Shown: positions 38,822 to 47,622 of the stretch, piece after piece
Layout of the letters: every line of letters begins with the position of its first letter
Position numbering within the stretch: position 1 is the stretch's first letter
Source: Flavobacterium flevense
GTDB lineage: Bacteria; Bacteroidota; Bacteroidia; Flavobacteriales; Flavobacteriaceae
DNA length: 64,000 bases
NCBI RefSeq assembly: GCF_900142775.1
Contig: NZ_FRCC01000004.1
Span: forward strand, 62,001 to 126,000
Direction of reading: 5' to 3'
The notes under the pieces: generated by a model
Seen by the model: only the letters and a program-made list of their open reading frames with translations
The model's database searches: none
What the model was told of the DNA's origin: nothing
Made by a program: the position numbers and the translations under genes

Positions 38822-38888
38822 ATACTGATTTCGAAATGAAATTTATCTTATGCATATTTGAAACAGGATTTTTTTTCAGATAAAAGTT

Positions 38889-39602
38889 TTACATCTTCAA
38901 GTAAAACTCCTTCGTCAAATCAATATATTCCGGAGTGTAAATGTGTCTTGCCGTTTCGATGATTAATTCATCAATAGGAAAAGGGGTAGTTTTATTTCGG
39001 CTAAAAGCCAAAAGGCTGCGTTTGATTTCGGAAGTTGGCGTTCCTTTTACGCGGGTAATTTTTATGGGATATAATTCGTATTCATTGGCAAGAGCCACGA
39101 AATTTTCTTCTTCTTTGTAAGGAATAATAACAGAAAAAATTCCGTTTTCAGAAAGTAATAATGCAGCGGCTTCAACCAAATCTTTAAAAGGCATAGCATC
39201 CTGAAAACGGGCTAAGTCTCGCTGATCGTTGCTGGATTTGTAATCTTCGCTGTAAAAAGGGGGATTAGAAACAATTAAATCGTATTCGTCTTCCGGTTCT
39301 TCGACAAATTCGTCTAAACCGGCATGAAAACAAAACAAACGATCATTCCACGGGGAATTTTCAAAATTATCTGTCGCTTGTTCGTAAGCGTCTTCGTCAA
39401 TTTCTAAAGCATCAATTTGTTCTGCATGACTTCTTTGTGCTAGCATCAAAGCAATAATTCCGGTTCCGGTTCCAATATCTAAAATGCTGAAAGGTTTGTT
39501 TTCAACAGGAGTCCAGGCACCCAATAAAACACCATCGGTGCCAACTTTCATAGCACAACGATCTTGTTCTACAGAGAATTTTTTTAACTGGAATTTTGTC
39601 AA
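38889..39602 (-). CDS. trmN6: tRNA1(Val) A37 N6-methyltransferase
   Basis: This 237-residue SAM-dependent enzyme of the YfiC/TrmN6 group methylates A37 of tRNA-Val. The N-terminal MKVGTDGVLLGAW and SAM motif DIGTGTGIIALML are diagnostic, and the catalytic NPPF tetrad occurs as VSNPPFYSEDYK. Length is usual. It lies 93 bp downstream of rimM, separated by a family A palindrome that may end or process the rpsP-rimM transcript. Confidence 0.9.
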   Translation of the reverse strand: MTKFQLKKFSVEQDRCAMKVGTDGVLLGAWTPVENKPFSILDIGTGTGIIALMLAQRSHAEQIDALEIDEDAYEQATDNFENSPWNDRLFCFHAGLDEFVEEPEDEYDLIVSNPPFYSEDYKSSNDQRDLARFQDAMPFKDLVEAAALLLSENGIFSVIIPYKEEENFVALANEYELYPIKITRVKGTPTSEIKRSLLAFSRNKTTPFPIDELIIETARHIYTPEYIDLTKEFYLKM

Positions 39603-39623
39603 AATAAGAATTTCAAAAATTAA

Positions 39624-39683
39624 ACCATTAAGAAATTAAGGTATTTAAGTAAAAAACTTGATGAACCTTAATTTCTTAATGGT
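39624..39683. repeat. Palindromic dispersed repeat, family A, copy 3
   Basis: The arms ACCATTAAGAAATTAAG and CTTAATTTCTTAATGGT are a perfect 17-bp inverted repeat around a 26-bp loop, the best-preserved copy in the window. It lies between rimM and trmN6. Confidence 0.9.
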
Positions 39684-39695
39684 TCACAATATTTT

Positions 39696-40220
39696 TTAAA
39701 GATACATCTCAATCAATCCCTCAGGAAGATCCATGATGATTTTTTTGTTCTCGCGATCTACTTTAACCAGGAAATGGTCAATCATCGGAATAAGAATTTC
39801 TGCTCCGTCTTTTAATACTTCAAAAAGGGGCTGGGCAGTAGTGTCATTAATGGACTGAATTTCTCCCACGAATCCTAGTCTTTTATCTTCGATTTCGAAA
39901 CCAATTACTTCATGGAAATAGAATTTATTACCGGAAAGCTTAGGTAACATGTTCAAAGGCAGATAGATTTCACTGCCAATAAGTGCGTCGGCATCATCTT
40001 CTGTATTGATGTCTTCAAAGTGAACTCTGAGGAAATCATTTTTATGTAAGGAGCTGTTTTCAATAAAAAAAGGAACCAAGTGTTTGTTGCGTTCAACAAA
40101 CACTGATTCCAGGTTTTCGTATAACTCAGGTTCGTCTGTATCCAGATAGATCAGAACTTCTCCTTTAAAACTAAATTTTTTGGCGATCTTGCCTAAATAG
40201 AAACAATCTTCTTTACGCAT
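39696..40220 (-). CDS. rimM: Ribosome maturation factor RimM
   Basis: RimM helps assemble the head of the 30S subunit and binds S19. The ATG at 40220 (MRKEDCFYLGKIAKKFSFKGEV) matches the family start and gives 174 residues; the longer frame overlaps the rpsP coding end. The N-terminal RimM barrel (1-~90) and the PRC-barrel (~98-170; FYFHEVIGFEI, LIPMIDHFLVKVDRENKKIIMDLPEGLI) are intact. It begins 13 bp after rpsP, the conserved bacterial order. Confidence 0.94.
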   Translation of the reverse strand: MRKEDCFYLGKIAKKFSFKGEVLIYLDTDEPELYENLESVFVERNKHLVPFFIENSSLHKNDFLRVHFEDINTEDDADALIGSEIYLPLNMLPKLSGNKFYFHEVIGFEIEDKRLGFVGEIQSINDTTAQPLFEVLKDGAEILIPMIDHFLVKVDRENKKIIMDLPEGLIEMYL

Positions 40221-40233
40221 TTTCGCTTCTAAA

Positions 40234-40788
40234 TTATGCTTGAGCTTCTTCGTTGTTTTCTTCAGTAGCAGCTTCTTCAGCAGCAACTTCAGTTTCTTCT
40301 TCTACAGCAGGAGTTGCAGCAGCAATAGCATCAGCTTCAGCTTGTGCAGCAGCAGCGATACGTTTTGCGTTTACTTCTTGTTCTGCTTTTAAAGCTTTAG
40401 ATCTGGCATCAGCTTGCGCTTTTGATAAACCGTCTTTTTTAGCATCAACTTTTCCAGCTTTAGCTTCTAACCAAGCAGCTAATTTTGCATCAGCTTGTTC
40501 TTGAGTTAAAGCACCTTTACGAACTCCTCCATCAAGGTGGTGTTTCAATAAAGCTCCTTTGTAAGAAAGAATTGCTTTAGCAGTATCAGTTGGTTGTGCA
40601 CCATTGTGCAACCATTTTACAGCGCTATCCAAGTTTAATTCGATAGTTGCAGGGTTTGTGTTTGGATTGTAAGTACCGATTTTCTCTAAGTATTTACCAT
40701 CTCTTTTTGAGCGAGCATCAGCTGCTACAACCCAGTAAAACGGTTTTTGTTTTTTACCGTGTCTTTGTAATCTAATTTTTACTGACAT
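40234..40788 (-). CDS. rpsP: 30S ribosomal protein S16 with long C-terminal tail
   Basis: S16 binds 16S rRNA early in 30S assembly. The first ~80 residues (MSVKIRLQRHGKKQKPFYWVVAADARSKRDG) are canonical. The chain continues to 184 residues, over twice the E. coli length, with a Lys/Ala-rich helix and an Ala/Glu-rich acidic tail (EEETEVAAEEAATEENNEEAQA). This extension is usual in Bacteroidota. It heads the rpsP-rimM operon with a good promoter and a short hairpin in its leader. Confidence 0.95.
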   Translation of the reverse strand: MSVKIRLQRHGKKQKPFYWVVAADARSKRDGKYLEKIGTYNPNTNPATIELNLDSAVKWLHNGAQPTDTAKAILSYKGALLKHHLDGGVRKGALTQEQADAKLAAWLEAKAGKVDAKKDGLSKAQADARSKALKAEQEVNAKRIAAAAQAEADAIAAATPAVEEETEVAAEEAATEENNEEAQA

Positions 40789-40808
40789 AATCTATATGAT
40801 TAAATTTT

Positions 40809-40823
40809 GAGGTACTCGACCTC
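40809..40823 (-). promoter_or_regulatory. Hairpin in the rpsP leader
   Basis: GAGGT and ACCTC form a perfect 5-bp stem with a 5-nt loop within the ~45-nt 5' leader of rpsP. It is a possible site for translational control; small and not conclusive. Confidence 0.35.
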
Positions 40824-40838
40824 GATTAATTAAGGCTG

Positions 40839-40868
40839 CAAAGATACATTATTTTTCTATATGACAAA
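40839..40868 (-). promoter_or_regulatory. Promoter of rpsP-rimM
   Basis: On the minus strand, TTTG (40865-40868) is followed after 18 bp by TATCTTTG (40839-40846), the full Bacteroidota -33/-7 pattern. Confidence 0.75.
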
Positions 40869-40960
40869 TATTTAATTTAGTATTATGATACATAATTGTT
40901 TAACTGTTTTTCGAATCGTTTTTTTTTCAGAATAATCAGAATGTTTTAGCTTTAATAGTT

Positions 40961-40968
40961 TATTTTTG
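40961..40968 (+). promoter_or_regulatory. -7 box of the DUF6252 lipoprotein gene
   Basis: TATTTTTG matches TAnnTTTG, 19 bp before the ATG. Confidence 0.5.
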
Positions 40969-40987
40969 TGGGTAAATTTTTTTATCT

Positions 40988-41473
40988 ATGAAAAAACATT
41001 TTTTGTTTTTAATTGTACTCTTTTCTTTATTTTCCTGTCAGGAAGATGTGAAATTCAATAATCCCGCTTTTCAGGGAATGAAAGATAATGTTTTTTGGAG
41101 AGCTGTTCAAACGACTGCCAGAGTGAACTCAGGGGGTGCATTGGTAATTGAAGCTTACACGGCAACAGAAATTGTTACTTTAAAAACAAATTCGGCAGCT
41201 ACAGCAACTTATTTTATTAGCACGCCTCGAATCAACACTGCAACTTATGTCTATACAGACCCAAGCACTCAAGAAAGCACTACATTCTCTTCTGGGTCCG
41301 GAGTTGGGGTTATCGATGGACAAATTGTAATTACCGAATACAACCAGGTTGACAAAACTATTTCAGGAACATTCAAGTTTAATTTAGAAAACACTTTTGA
41401 TAATCCATTAGCAGGACCTAATTTGAACTTTCAATATGGAGTTTTCTATAAAATTCCAGTAACTGTAGAATAA
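40988..41473 (+). CDS. DUF6252-like lipoprotein
   Basis: This 161-residue lipoprotein has a clear lipobox (LFSLFSC, Cys19). The mature part is beta-rich and begins DVKFNNPAFQGMKDNVFWRA, as in small flavobacterial DUF6252-type lipoproteins, and ends with GTFKFNLENTFDNPLAGPNLNFQYGVFYKIPV. No catalytic motif is visible. It is predicted to be anchored in the outer membrane or periplasm. Monocistronic; function unknown. Confidence 0.75.
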   Translation: MKKHFLFLIVLFSLFSCQEDVKFNNPAFQGMKDNVFWRAVQTTARVNSGGALVIEAYTATEIVTLKTNSAATATYFISTPRINTATYVYTDPSTQESTTFSSGSGVGVIDGQIVITEYNQVDKTISGTFKFNLENTFDNPLAGPNLNFQYGVFYKIPVTVE

Positions 41474-41597
41474 ACCTGGCTGCGGCTATTTTGTTGGTTT
41501 TTACTTTATTCTGTATTTTATCTTATTTTCTTTTGTATCAAATATTAAATAAAAATATAAATAAGCTTATTTATAGTGGGTTATAAAAAAATAAGAC

Positions 41598-41605
41598 TAC
41601 ATTTG
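41598..41605 (+). promoter_or_regulatory. -7 box of the RRM protein gene
   Basis: TACATTTG matches TAnnTTTG, 25 bp before the ATG. Confidence 0.55.
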
Positions 41606-41630
41606 TCACAATTATTATAAATAAGTATAT

Positions 41631-41981
41631 ATGAATATTTTTGTTGGAAGCCTTCCATTTAGTATTGAGGAAGCAGATTTAAGAGAGTCTTTTGAGGCTT
41701 ACGGAGCAGTTGATTCTGTTAAAATTATTACTGATAAATTTACTGGAAGAAGTAAAGGATTCGGTTTTGTTGAGATGCCAGTTGATGCTGAAGCTCAAAA
41801 AGCAATTGATGAATTGAACGGAGCTACTGTTCAGGGACGTGCAATTGTTGTTAATAAATCTGAGCCGAAACCAGAAGGTGAAAGAAGAAGTTTTAACAAC
41901 AACCGTGGAGGTGATTCTCGCGGAGGTTACGGAAACAGCCGTGGTGGAAATGACCGTGGTGGTAACAGAGGAGGATATTAA
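41631..41981 (+). CDS. RRM-domain RNA-binding protein with RG-rich tail
   Basis: This 116-residue protein has a single RNA recognition motif (1-~80) with RNP2 IFVGSL and RNP1 KGFGFVEM, then a low-complexity tail of RGG/RGGY repeats (NNNRGGDSRGGYGNSRGG). This glycine-arginine-rich design is seen in bacterial and cyanobacterial RNA-binding proteins linked to cold response and RNA chaperoning. It has its own promoter and a very strong terminator, so it is likely to be highly expressed. Confidence 0.93.
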   Translation: MNIFVGSLPFSIEEADLRESFEAYGAVDSVKIITDKFTGRSKGFGFVEMPVDAEAQKAIDELNGATVQGRAIVVNKSEPKPEGERRSFNNNRGGDSRGGYGNSRGGNDRGGNRGGY

Positions 41982-41999
41982 TATTTTTTCTTTTATATA

Positions 42000-42034
42000 A
42001 AAAAAGGGGACAATGTAAATTGTCCCCTTTTTTG
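42000..42034 (+). terminator. Terminator after the RRM gene
   Basis: A long stem (AAAAAGGGGACAA with TTGTCCCCTTTTT) around a 6-nt loop, followed by further T. Confidence 0.95.
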
Positions 42035-42040
42035 TTTTCC

Positions 42041-42075
42041 TCATCCCGTCCCTCTCCAAAGGAGAGGGAGAAAAA
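42041..42075. repeat. Dispersed repeat, family D, copy 1
   Basis: It contains CCCTCTCC-AAA-GGAGAGGG, a perfect 8-bp palindrome, in the wider context CCTCATCCCGTCCC. Related copies lie at 43199-43231, 48552-48585 and 57719-57756. It sits between the RRM terminator and the 3' end of leuB. Confidence 0.8.
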
Positions 42076-42084
42076 TAGTTTTTT

Positions 42085-43140
42085 TTAGATATTAGCAGCT
42101 AGCCAGTCTCCAACTTCTTTAGTACCATAAGCTTTTCCGCCGTCAGCTAAGTCTTCAGTAACAACTCCTGCTTCTAAAGCTTTGTTTACCGCATCTCTCA
42201 TTGCTTTTCCTTCTTCCATCAATCCGAAGTTTTCAAACATCATAGCAGCAGATAATACCGTAGCCATTGGGTTAGCAATGTTCAAGCCAGTTGCTTGTGG
42301 GTAAGAGCCGTGAATAGGTTCGAATAAAGATACTTCAGCTCCCATAGATGCAGATGGCATTAATCCCATTGATCCTGAAATTACAGAAGCCTCATCTGTT
42401 AAGATATCTCCAAATAAGTTTTCCGTAATTAATACGTCATAAGAATTTGGCCATTGTACTAAACGCATTGCAACTGCATCAACAAATTCGTAAGAAACAG
42501 TAACTTCTGGATAATCTTTTTCCATTGCCTGAACTGTTTCTCTCCATAAACGTGAAGTTTCTAATACGTTAGCTTTATCTACACAACATAATTTTTTAGA
42601 ACGAGTCATAGCTAATTCAAAACCTTTTTTAGCTAAACGTTGTACTTCAGCTCTTGTGTAAACACAGTTGTCAAAAGCAGTATCTCCGTTGTCTCTTCTT
42701 CCTTTTTCTCCAAAGTAAATACCTCCGGTTAATTCTCTTAAGAATACTAAGTCAGTTCCTTCAATTCTTTCTCTTTTCAATGGAGATTTATCTAATAAAG
42801 AAGGGAATGTAAATGTAGGTCTGACATTTGCAAATAAACCTAAAGCTTTACGCATTTTTAACAAACCTTGTTCCGGACGTACAGGTGCAGAAGGATCGTT
42901 GTCGTATTTAGGATGTCCAATAGCTCCAAACAAAACGGCATCAGCATTTTTACAAACTTCATGTGTAGCATCAGGATAAGGTTCGCCTACTGCATCAATC
43001 GCAGCAGCACCTGTTAAAGCTGGTTTCCAGGTAATTTCATGTCCAAATTTTTGTGCAATTGCATCTGATACTTTTACTGCCTGATCAATTACTTCCGGTC
43101 CGATTCCGTCCCCTGCTAAAAGTGCGATATTTAACTTCAT
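42085..43140 (-). CDS. leuB: 3-isopropylmalate dehydrogenase
   Basis: LeuB oxidises and decarboxylates 3-isopropylmalate to 2-ketoisocaproate with NAD in leucine synthesis. The 351 residues include [59 protein letters not shown] and [28 protein letters not shown], all diagnostic. It is the last gene of the minus-strand order leuC-leuD-leuA-like-leuB, 91 bp after the previous one with a family D repeat in the gap. Confidence 0.96.
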   Translation of the reverse strand: MKLNIALLAGDGIGPEVIDQAVKVSDAIAQKFGHEITWKPALTGAAAIDAVGEPYPDATHEVCKNADAVLFGAIGHPKYDNDPSAPVRPEQGLLKMRKALGLFANVRPTFTFPSLLDKSPLKRERIEGTDLVFLRELTGGIYFGEKGRRDNGDTAFDNCVYTRAEVQRLAKKGFELAMTRSKKLCCVDKANVLETSRLWRETVQAMEKDYPEVTVSYEFVDAVAMRLVQWPNSYDVLITENLFGDILTDEASVISGSMGLMPSASMGAEVSLFEPIHGSYPQATGLNIANPMATVLSAAMMFENFGLMEEGKAMRDAVNKALEAGVVTEDLADGGKAYGTKEVGDWLAANI

Positions 43141-43198
43141 TATTATTTTGTATTTATATTAATTTACTATTTGTTTTTTCCTCCCTGTTTCATTTAGT

Positions 43199-43231
43199 CT
43201 CCCTTCCCTTTGGGGAGGGCTGGGGTGGGGA
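43199..43231. repeat. Dispersed repeat, family D, copy 2
   Basis: TCCCTTCCCTTTGGGGAGGGCTGGGG-type sequence with a CCCTTCCC/GGGGAGGG hairpin. It abuts the stop codon of the isopropylmalate-synthase-like gene. Confidence 0.8.
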
Positions 43232-44749
43232 TTACACCACGTTAAGCATTTTTTGAGTAGCAATAATAGCCGCTACCGTCTGATCAGAGTCTAAGCCTCG
43301 TGTTTTAAATTCTTTTCCGTCATTTAACCAGGTAATGATGGTTTCGCATAAAGCATCCGAACTACTTCCGGGAGGGATTCTCACAGCGTAGTCAATCAGT
43401 TTAGGTAAAGTCATTTTTTTAGTTTTATACACTTTTGCTAAAGCGTTCATAAAAGCATCAAACTGACCATCGCCTTGTGCGTGTTCCTCAATAATTTGTC
43501 CGTCAATTTTAAGACAAATAGTTGTTGAAGGACGCATCCCTTTAGCATGAGATAATAAATAGGATTCTACCGTTATTTTTTCCTCATAAGTATGGCTGTC
43601 TAAAACATCTGATATGATATAAGGTAAATCTTCTTTAGTAACGGTTTCTTTTTTGTCGCCCAATTCAATAATTCTTTGGGTAACCAATTTTAAATCTTCC
43701 TGGTTTAATTGTAAGCCTAATTCCTGAAGATTTTTTTCAATATTTGCTTTTCCGGAAGTTTTTCCTAAAGCATATTTTCTTTTTCTTCCAAAACGTTCCG
43801 GCAATAAATCATTAAAATATAAATTGTTTTTATTGTCTCCATCAGCGTGAATTCCTGCTGTCTGAGTAAAAACATTATCGCCTACAATAGGTTTATTAGC
43901 CGGAATTCTATATCCTGTAAAGGTTTCGACTAATTTACTTACTGAATATAATGAAGTTTCTTTTACACCAATTTCAATCTCAGGCATAAAATCATTAATT
44001 ACAGCAATTGTACTGGCTAAAGGTGCATTTCCGGCACGTTCTCCCATTCCGTTTACGGTAACGTGTAGTCCGTGAATACCTGCTTTTAAGGATTCCATTA
44101 CGTTAGCAACACTTAAGTCGTAATCGTTGTGTGCGTGGAAATCAAAGTGAATTCCAGGATATCTTTTAGTAATCGCTGAAATAAACTGGAAAGTTTCCGA
44201 AGGAATAAGTACGCCCAAAGTATCCGGAAGCAAAATTCTTTTTACAGGTTGGGTACTAATAAAATCTAAATATTGGTACACATATTCGGGTGAATTACGC
44301 ATACCGTTACTCCAGTCTTCCAGATAAACATTGGTTTCAATTCCGTTTTTATGAGCCAGAGCGATGCTTTCGGCTATTTCTTCAAAATGTTGTTCCGGTG
44401 ATTTTTTTAATTGATGGGTCAAATGATTCAGAGAACCTTTAGTTAAAAGATTTTGAACTTTAGCTCCTGATTTTTTCATCCATTCGATAGAAAGTCCTTT
44501 ATCAACGAATGTTAAAACCTCAATTTTGTTAGCATATCCTTTGGTTTCTGCCCAAGTCATAATTCCTTTCACGCCTTCAAATTCTCCTTCGCTTACTCGA
44601 GCCGAAGCAATTTCGATACGATCAACGTGTAATTCTTCTAATAATAATTGGGCAATGGTTAGTTTTTCTGCAGCAGAAAATGATACTCCTGAGGTTTGTT
44701 CACCATCACGAAGTGTCGTATCCATTATTTCAATTTTTCTTTTTCCCAT
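43232..44749 (-). CDS. Alpha-isopropylmalate synthase-like / citramalate synthase-like enzyme
   Basis: This 505-residue enzyme has the HMGL-type TIM barrel (EIMDTTLRDGEQTSGVSF, FDFHAHNDYDLSVANVMES, HVTVNGMGERAGN) and a C-terminal LeuA regulatory domain (~370-505). It condenses acetyl-CoA with a 2-keto acid, either 2-ketoisovalerate (LeuA) or pyruvate (citramalate synthase). Position between leuD and leuB favours leucine synthesis, but such divergent copies in Flavobacteria could equally be citramalate synthases feeding isoleucine, since LeuC, LeuD and LeuB can serve both routes. The ambiguity cannot be resolved by eye. Confidence 0.88.
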   Translation of the reverse strand: MGKRKIEIMDTTLRDGEQTSGVSFSAAEKLTIAQLLLEELHVDRIEIASARVSEGEFEGVKGIMTWAETKGYANKIEVLTFVDKGLSIEWMKKSGAKVQNLLTKGSLNHLTHQLKKSPEQHFEEIAESIALAHKNGIETNVYLEDWSNGMRNSPEYVYQYLDFISTQPVKRILLPDTLGVLIPSETFQFISAITKRYPGIHFDFHAHNDYDLSVANVMESLKAGIHGLHVTVNGMGERAGNAPLASTIAVINDFMPEIEIGVKETSLYSVSKLVETFTGYRIPANKPIVGDNVFTQTAGIHADGDNKNNLYFNDLLPERFGRKRKYALGKTSGKANIEKNLQELGLQLNQEDLKLVTQRIIELGDKKETVTKEDLPYIISDVLDSHTYEEKITVESYLLSHAKGMRPSTTICLKIDGQIIEEHAQGDGQFDAFMNALAKVYKTKKMTLPKLIDYAVRIPPGSSSDALCETIITWLNDGKEFKTRGLDSDQTVAAIIATQKMLNVV

Positions 44750-44826
44750 TATAAATTTGATGCTAAAAAAGGTTCTGATTTCCTGATTTTGAAATCATTT
44801 TATGGTATGTTTGATAAACGCTAAAA

Positions 44827-44870
44827 GCAGCTGCTAGTCACAATCCTGAAAAGGTTGCTTTAGCAGCTGC
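44827..44870 (-). terminator. Hairpin between leuD and the leuA-like gene
   Basis: GCAGCTGCTA and TAGCAGCTGC form a perfect 10-bp stem with a 24-nt loop; on the minus strand CTTTTAG follows. It may act as an intercistronic attenuator or an mRNA processing site. Confidence 0.55.
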
Positions 44871-44891
44871 ATTTTTATATGATACTATTAT

Positions 44892-45488
44892 TTAGTAAGG
44901 AAGTTTGTCAGCAAAGCTTACAATTTCTTCTTTGATGTTTTGTAAATAATCAATGTCATCAAAACCATTGATCATATTGTTCTTTTTGTATCCGTTGATG
45001 TCAAAAGATTCTTTTTCACCTGTAGCTTTCAATGTAATAGTTTGCTCCGGTAAGTTGATTTCTAATTCTGTTTTAGGATCAGCTTCGATAGCAGCAAAGA
45101 TTTTATCTGAAAATTCAGGAGAAACCTGTACTGGTAAAACTCCGATGTTTAAACAGTTTCCTTTGAAAATATCTGCAAAGAAAGAAGAAACCACAGCACG
45201 GAATCCGTAATCATAAACTGCCCATGCAGCGTGCTCACGAGAAGAACCTGAACCAAAGTTTTTTCCTCCTACAAGGATTTTTCCGCTGTAAGTTGGATTG
45301 TTTAATACAAAATCAGCTTTTGGAGTATCGTCTCCATTGTATCTCCAGTCTCTGAAAAGGTTGTCTCCAAAACCTTCACGTTTTGTAGCTTTAAGGAAAC
45401 GAGCCGGGATAATTTGGTCAGTATCTACGTTTTCTATCGGTAGTGGCACTGCACTACTGGTAAGTATATTAAATTTATCGTATGCCAT
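44892..45488 (-). CDS. leuD: 3-isopropylmalate dehydratase small subunit
   Basis: LeuD pairs with LeuC to isomerise 2- to 3-isopropylmalate. The 198 residues begin with PLPIENVDTDQIIPARFLK and contain the swivel-domain signature NFGSGSSREHAAWAVYDYGFRAVVSS. It follows leuC after 179 bp that hold a low-complexity array of GATTTTT words. Function and partner are certain. Confidence 0.96.
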   Translation of the reverse strand: MAYDKFNILTSSAVPLPIENVDTDQIIPARFLKATKREGFGDNLFRDWRYNGDDTPKADFVLNNPTYSGKILVGGKNFGSGSSREHAAWAVYDYGFRAVVSSFFADIFKGNCLNIGVLPVQVSPEFSDKIFAAIEADPKTELEINLPEQTITLKATGEKESFDINGYKKNNMINGFDDIDYLQNIKEEIVSFADKLPY

Positions 45489-45530
45489 TTGATTTTTGAT
45501 TTTTGATTAACGATTTTTGATTTTTGATTT
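45486..45530. repeat. GATTTTT low-complexity array
   Basis: ATTTTTGATT words are repeated about six times between leuC and leuD. Related TCTAAAATCTGAAATTT words occur inside the GT2 gene. Confidence 0.6.
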
Positions 45531-45667
45531 ACCGTAGGTAAAAACAATCGTAAACGCTAATGTTATTTTGTGTAACCTAAATTGTATTCTAAACTGAATG
45601 TTATAAAAGAATTTGTCGATTAACGAAATCTGAATTCAGAAATCGTTAATCTGCATTCATCAATCTT

Positions 45668-47062
45668 TTATAACAAATCTCTTGGGTCAGTTAATTTTCC
45701 GGTAACTGCTGCTGCTGCTGCCATAATAGGAGAAGCTAACAAAGTTCTTGAACCAGGACCCTGACGACCTTCGAAGTTTCTGTTAGAAGTACTTACTGCA
45801 TATTTTCCTGCAGGTACTTTGTCATCATTCATCGCTAAACAAGCGGAACAACCTGGCTGACGCAATACAAAACCAGCTTCAGTCAAGATATCTAAAATTC
45901 CTTCTTCTTTAATTTGAGCCTCAACAACGTGAGAACCCGGAACTAGCCAAGCAGTTACGTTATCCGCTTTTTTACGACCTTTTACAATTTCAGCAAAAGC
46001 TCTAAAATCTTCAATACGACCATTAGTACAACTTCCTAAGAAAACATAATCAATTGGTTTGCCAATCATTACATCATCTTCTTCGAAGCCCATGTAAGCT
46101 AATGATTTTTTGTAAGTTTCCGCACCACCTTCAACCTGATTGGCAGCCGGGATATGTTTAGAAATACCAATTCCCATACCCGGATTTGTTCCGTAAGTAA
46201 TCATTGGTTCAATATCTTCGGCATTGATGTTTAATTCAGCATCAAATTTAGCACCTTCGTCTGTTTTTAAAGTTTTCCAGTATGCTACTGCTTTTGTCCA
46301 GGCTTCTCCTTTTGGAGCATGTAATCTACCTTCTAAGTAATCAAATGTTTTTTGATCAGGAGCAATCATACCTCCACGAGCACCCATTTCGATAGAAAGG
46401 TTACATACAGTCATACGACCTTCCATTGTCATTTCTTCGAAAACATTTCCTGCGTATTCAGCAAAATATCCTGTACCTCCGGAAGTAGTCAATTGAGCAA
46501 TGATATAAAGTGCAACGTCTTTTGGACCAACACCTTTGCTTAATTTTCCATTTACGTTAATACGCATTTTTTTAGGCTTCGGTTGCATGATACATTGTGT
46601 AGAAAGAACCATTTCTACTTCAGAAGTACCAATTCCGAAAGCAATAGCACCAAAAGCACCATGAGTAGAAGTATGTGAATCTCCACATACGATTGTAGCA
46701 CCTGGCAAAGTAATTCCGTTTTCAGGACCTACTACGTGTACAATTCCATTTTTTTGATGACCTAACCCCCAGTGAGAAATTCCGTATTCTGCGGAGTTAT
46801 CTTCTAATGCCTGTAATTGATTAGCAGATAAAGCGTCTTCAACAGGTAAGTGCTGGTTAATGGTAGGTGTATTGTGATCGGCAGTTGCAAATGTGCGTTC
46901 AGGATACAATACTGAAACGCCTCTTGATTTTAATCCAAGGAAAGCTACTGGACTTGTAACTTCATGAATGAAATGACGATCAATAAAAAACACATCTGGT
47001 CCGTCTTCAATTTTACGCACAACATGCGAATCCCATACTTTGTCAAATAATGTCTTACTCAT
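45668..47062 (-). CDS. leuC: 3-isopropylmalate dehydratase large subunit
   Basis: LeuC is the aconitase-type 4Fe-4S subunit of isopropylmalate isomerase, 464 residues. It starts [13 protein letters not shown], has [26 protein letters not shown], the cluster cysteine in FLGSCTNGR and the CSAC pair in [12 protein letters not shown]. It is the first gene of the leu cluster and has a good TAnnTTTG promoter upstream. Confidence 0.97.
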   Translation of the reverse strand: MSKTLFDKVWDSHVVRKIEDGPDVFFIDRHFIHEVTSPVAFLGLKSRGVSVLYPERTFATADHNTPTINQHLPVEDALSANQLQALEDNSAEYGISHWGLGHQKNGIVHVVGPENGITLPGATIVCGDSHTSTHGAFGAIAFGIGTSEVEMVLSTQCIMQPKPKKMRINVNGKLSKGVGPKDVALYIIAQLTTSGGTGYFAEYAGNVFEEMTMEGRMTVCNLSIEMGARGGMIAPDQKTFDYLEGRLHAPKGEAWTKAVAYWKTLKTDEGAKFDAELNINAEDIEPMITYGTNPGMGIGISKHIPAANQVEGGAETYKKSLAYMGFEEDDVMIGKPIDYVFLGSCTNGRIEDFRAFAEIVKGRKKADNVTAWLVPGSHVVEAQIKEEGILDILTEAGFVLRQPGCSACLAMNDDKVPAGKYAVSTSNRNFEGRQGPGSRTLLASPIMAAAAAVTGKLTDPRDLL

Positions 47063-47133
47063 TTTTTAATTTTTTTTAGTGTATTTCTGTGTTTTGTACT
47101 GCCCTGTTTTTGAAGAGGGTGGTAACAAGAAGG

Positions 47134-47164
47134 CAAAAGTATAAAAATGAAATCATGTATTCAA
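47134..47164 (-). promoter_or_regulatory. Promoter of the leu operon
   Basis: Read on the minus strand, TACTTTTG (47134-47141) matches TAnnTTTG, and TTGA at about 47161-47164 gives a -33 box at 19 bp spacing. The leader to leuC is about 65 nt. Confidence 0.6.
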
Positions 47165-47596
47165 TTAATATTATCGATTATATACGATACCCAAACAATA
47201 TTAATAAGATGATGAGCTTTTGTTTTGCATGCTTGTGTTTTAGAGAGTTAGTTTTTTTTATTTCTATTTTCTTTTATTAAGTTGTGTTTGTAACAGTTGT
47301 TAATGGATTTGTCTTTTGTGAATTTTTAGGCTTTTTCAGCTTATTGTTTGTTTTTGTTTAATAAAATGTTAAATGTGTGGTTGAAAATATAATAATCAAT
47401 AATGTTTGTGTAAGCTAAGTCCTTTTGGGAAACGTTTTTATATTTGAAAATAAATCAGCTTGCTAATCTCTTTAAGGGGTGTGTTTTTTTGATAAAATAT
47501 TACGACAACCAAAAAAAATAGAAAATTAAATTCAGTAGTTCTTTTTTATACTCCATTATGGTTTAGATTATCAGGAGTTATGTATTTTATATGCTC

Positions 47597-47604
47597 TATC
47601 TTTG
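47597..47604 (+). promoter_or_regulatory. -7 box of the TPR protein gene
   Basis: TATCTTTG matches TAnnTTTG, 18 bp before the ATG at 47623. Confidence 0.6.
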
Positions 47605-47622
47605 TAGTTTAAAACCTTGAAA

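Larger units (their letters stand above)
38223..38888. other. 666-bp repeat-only intergenic region
   Basis: No gene is supported. It contains, in order, a 20-T homopolymer (38270-38289), a MITE-like insertion between 16-bp direct repeats (38358-38569), and a cluster of short palindromes (38611-38821). The parts are described separately. Confidence 0.8.
47063..47616. other. 550-bp AT-rich gap between leuC and the TPR protein gene
   Basis: It holds the minus-strand leuC promoter (47134-47163) and the plus-strand promoter at 47597-47604. Between them I see only AT-rich DNA with no gene, palindrome or leader peptide rich in leucine codons. A 63-codon frame at 47089-47280 has no protein-like character. 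Confidence 0.6.

Noticed and set aside
40253..40504. Alanine/serine-rich plus-strand frame
   Set aside because: It is the complement of the Ala/Glu-rich tail of S16 and has no independent signals.
47089..47280. 63-codon frame in the leuC upstream gap
   Set aside because: Overlaps the leuC promoter, has no recognisable features and AT-driven composition.
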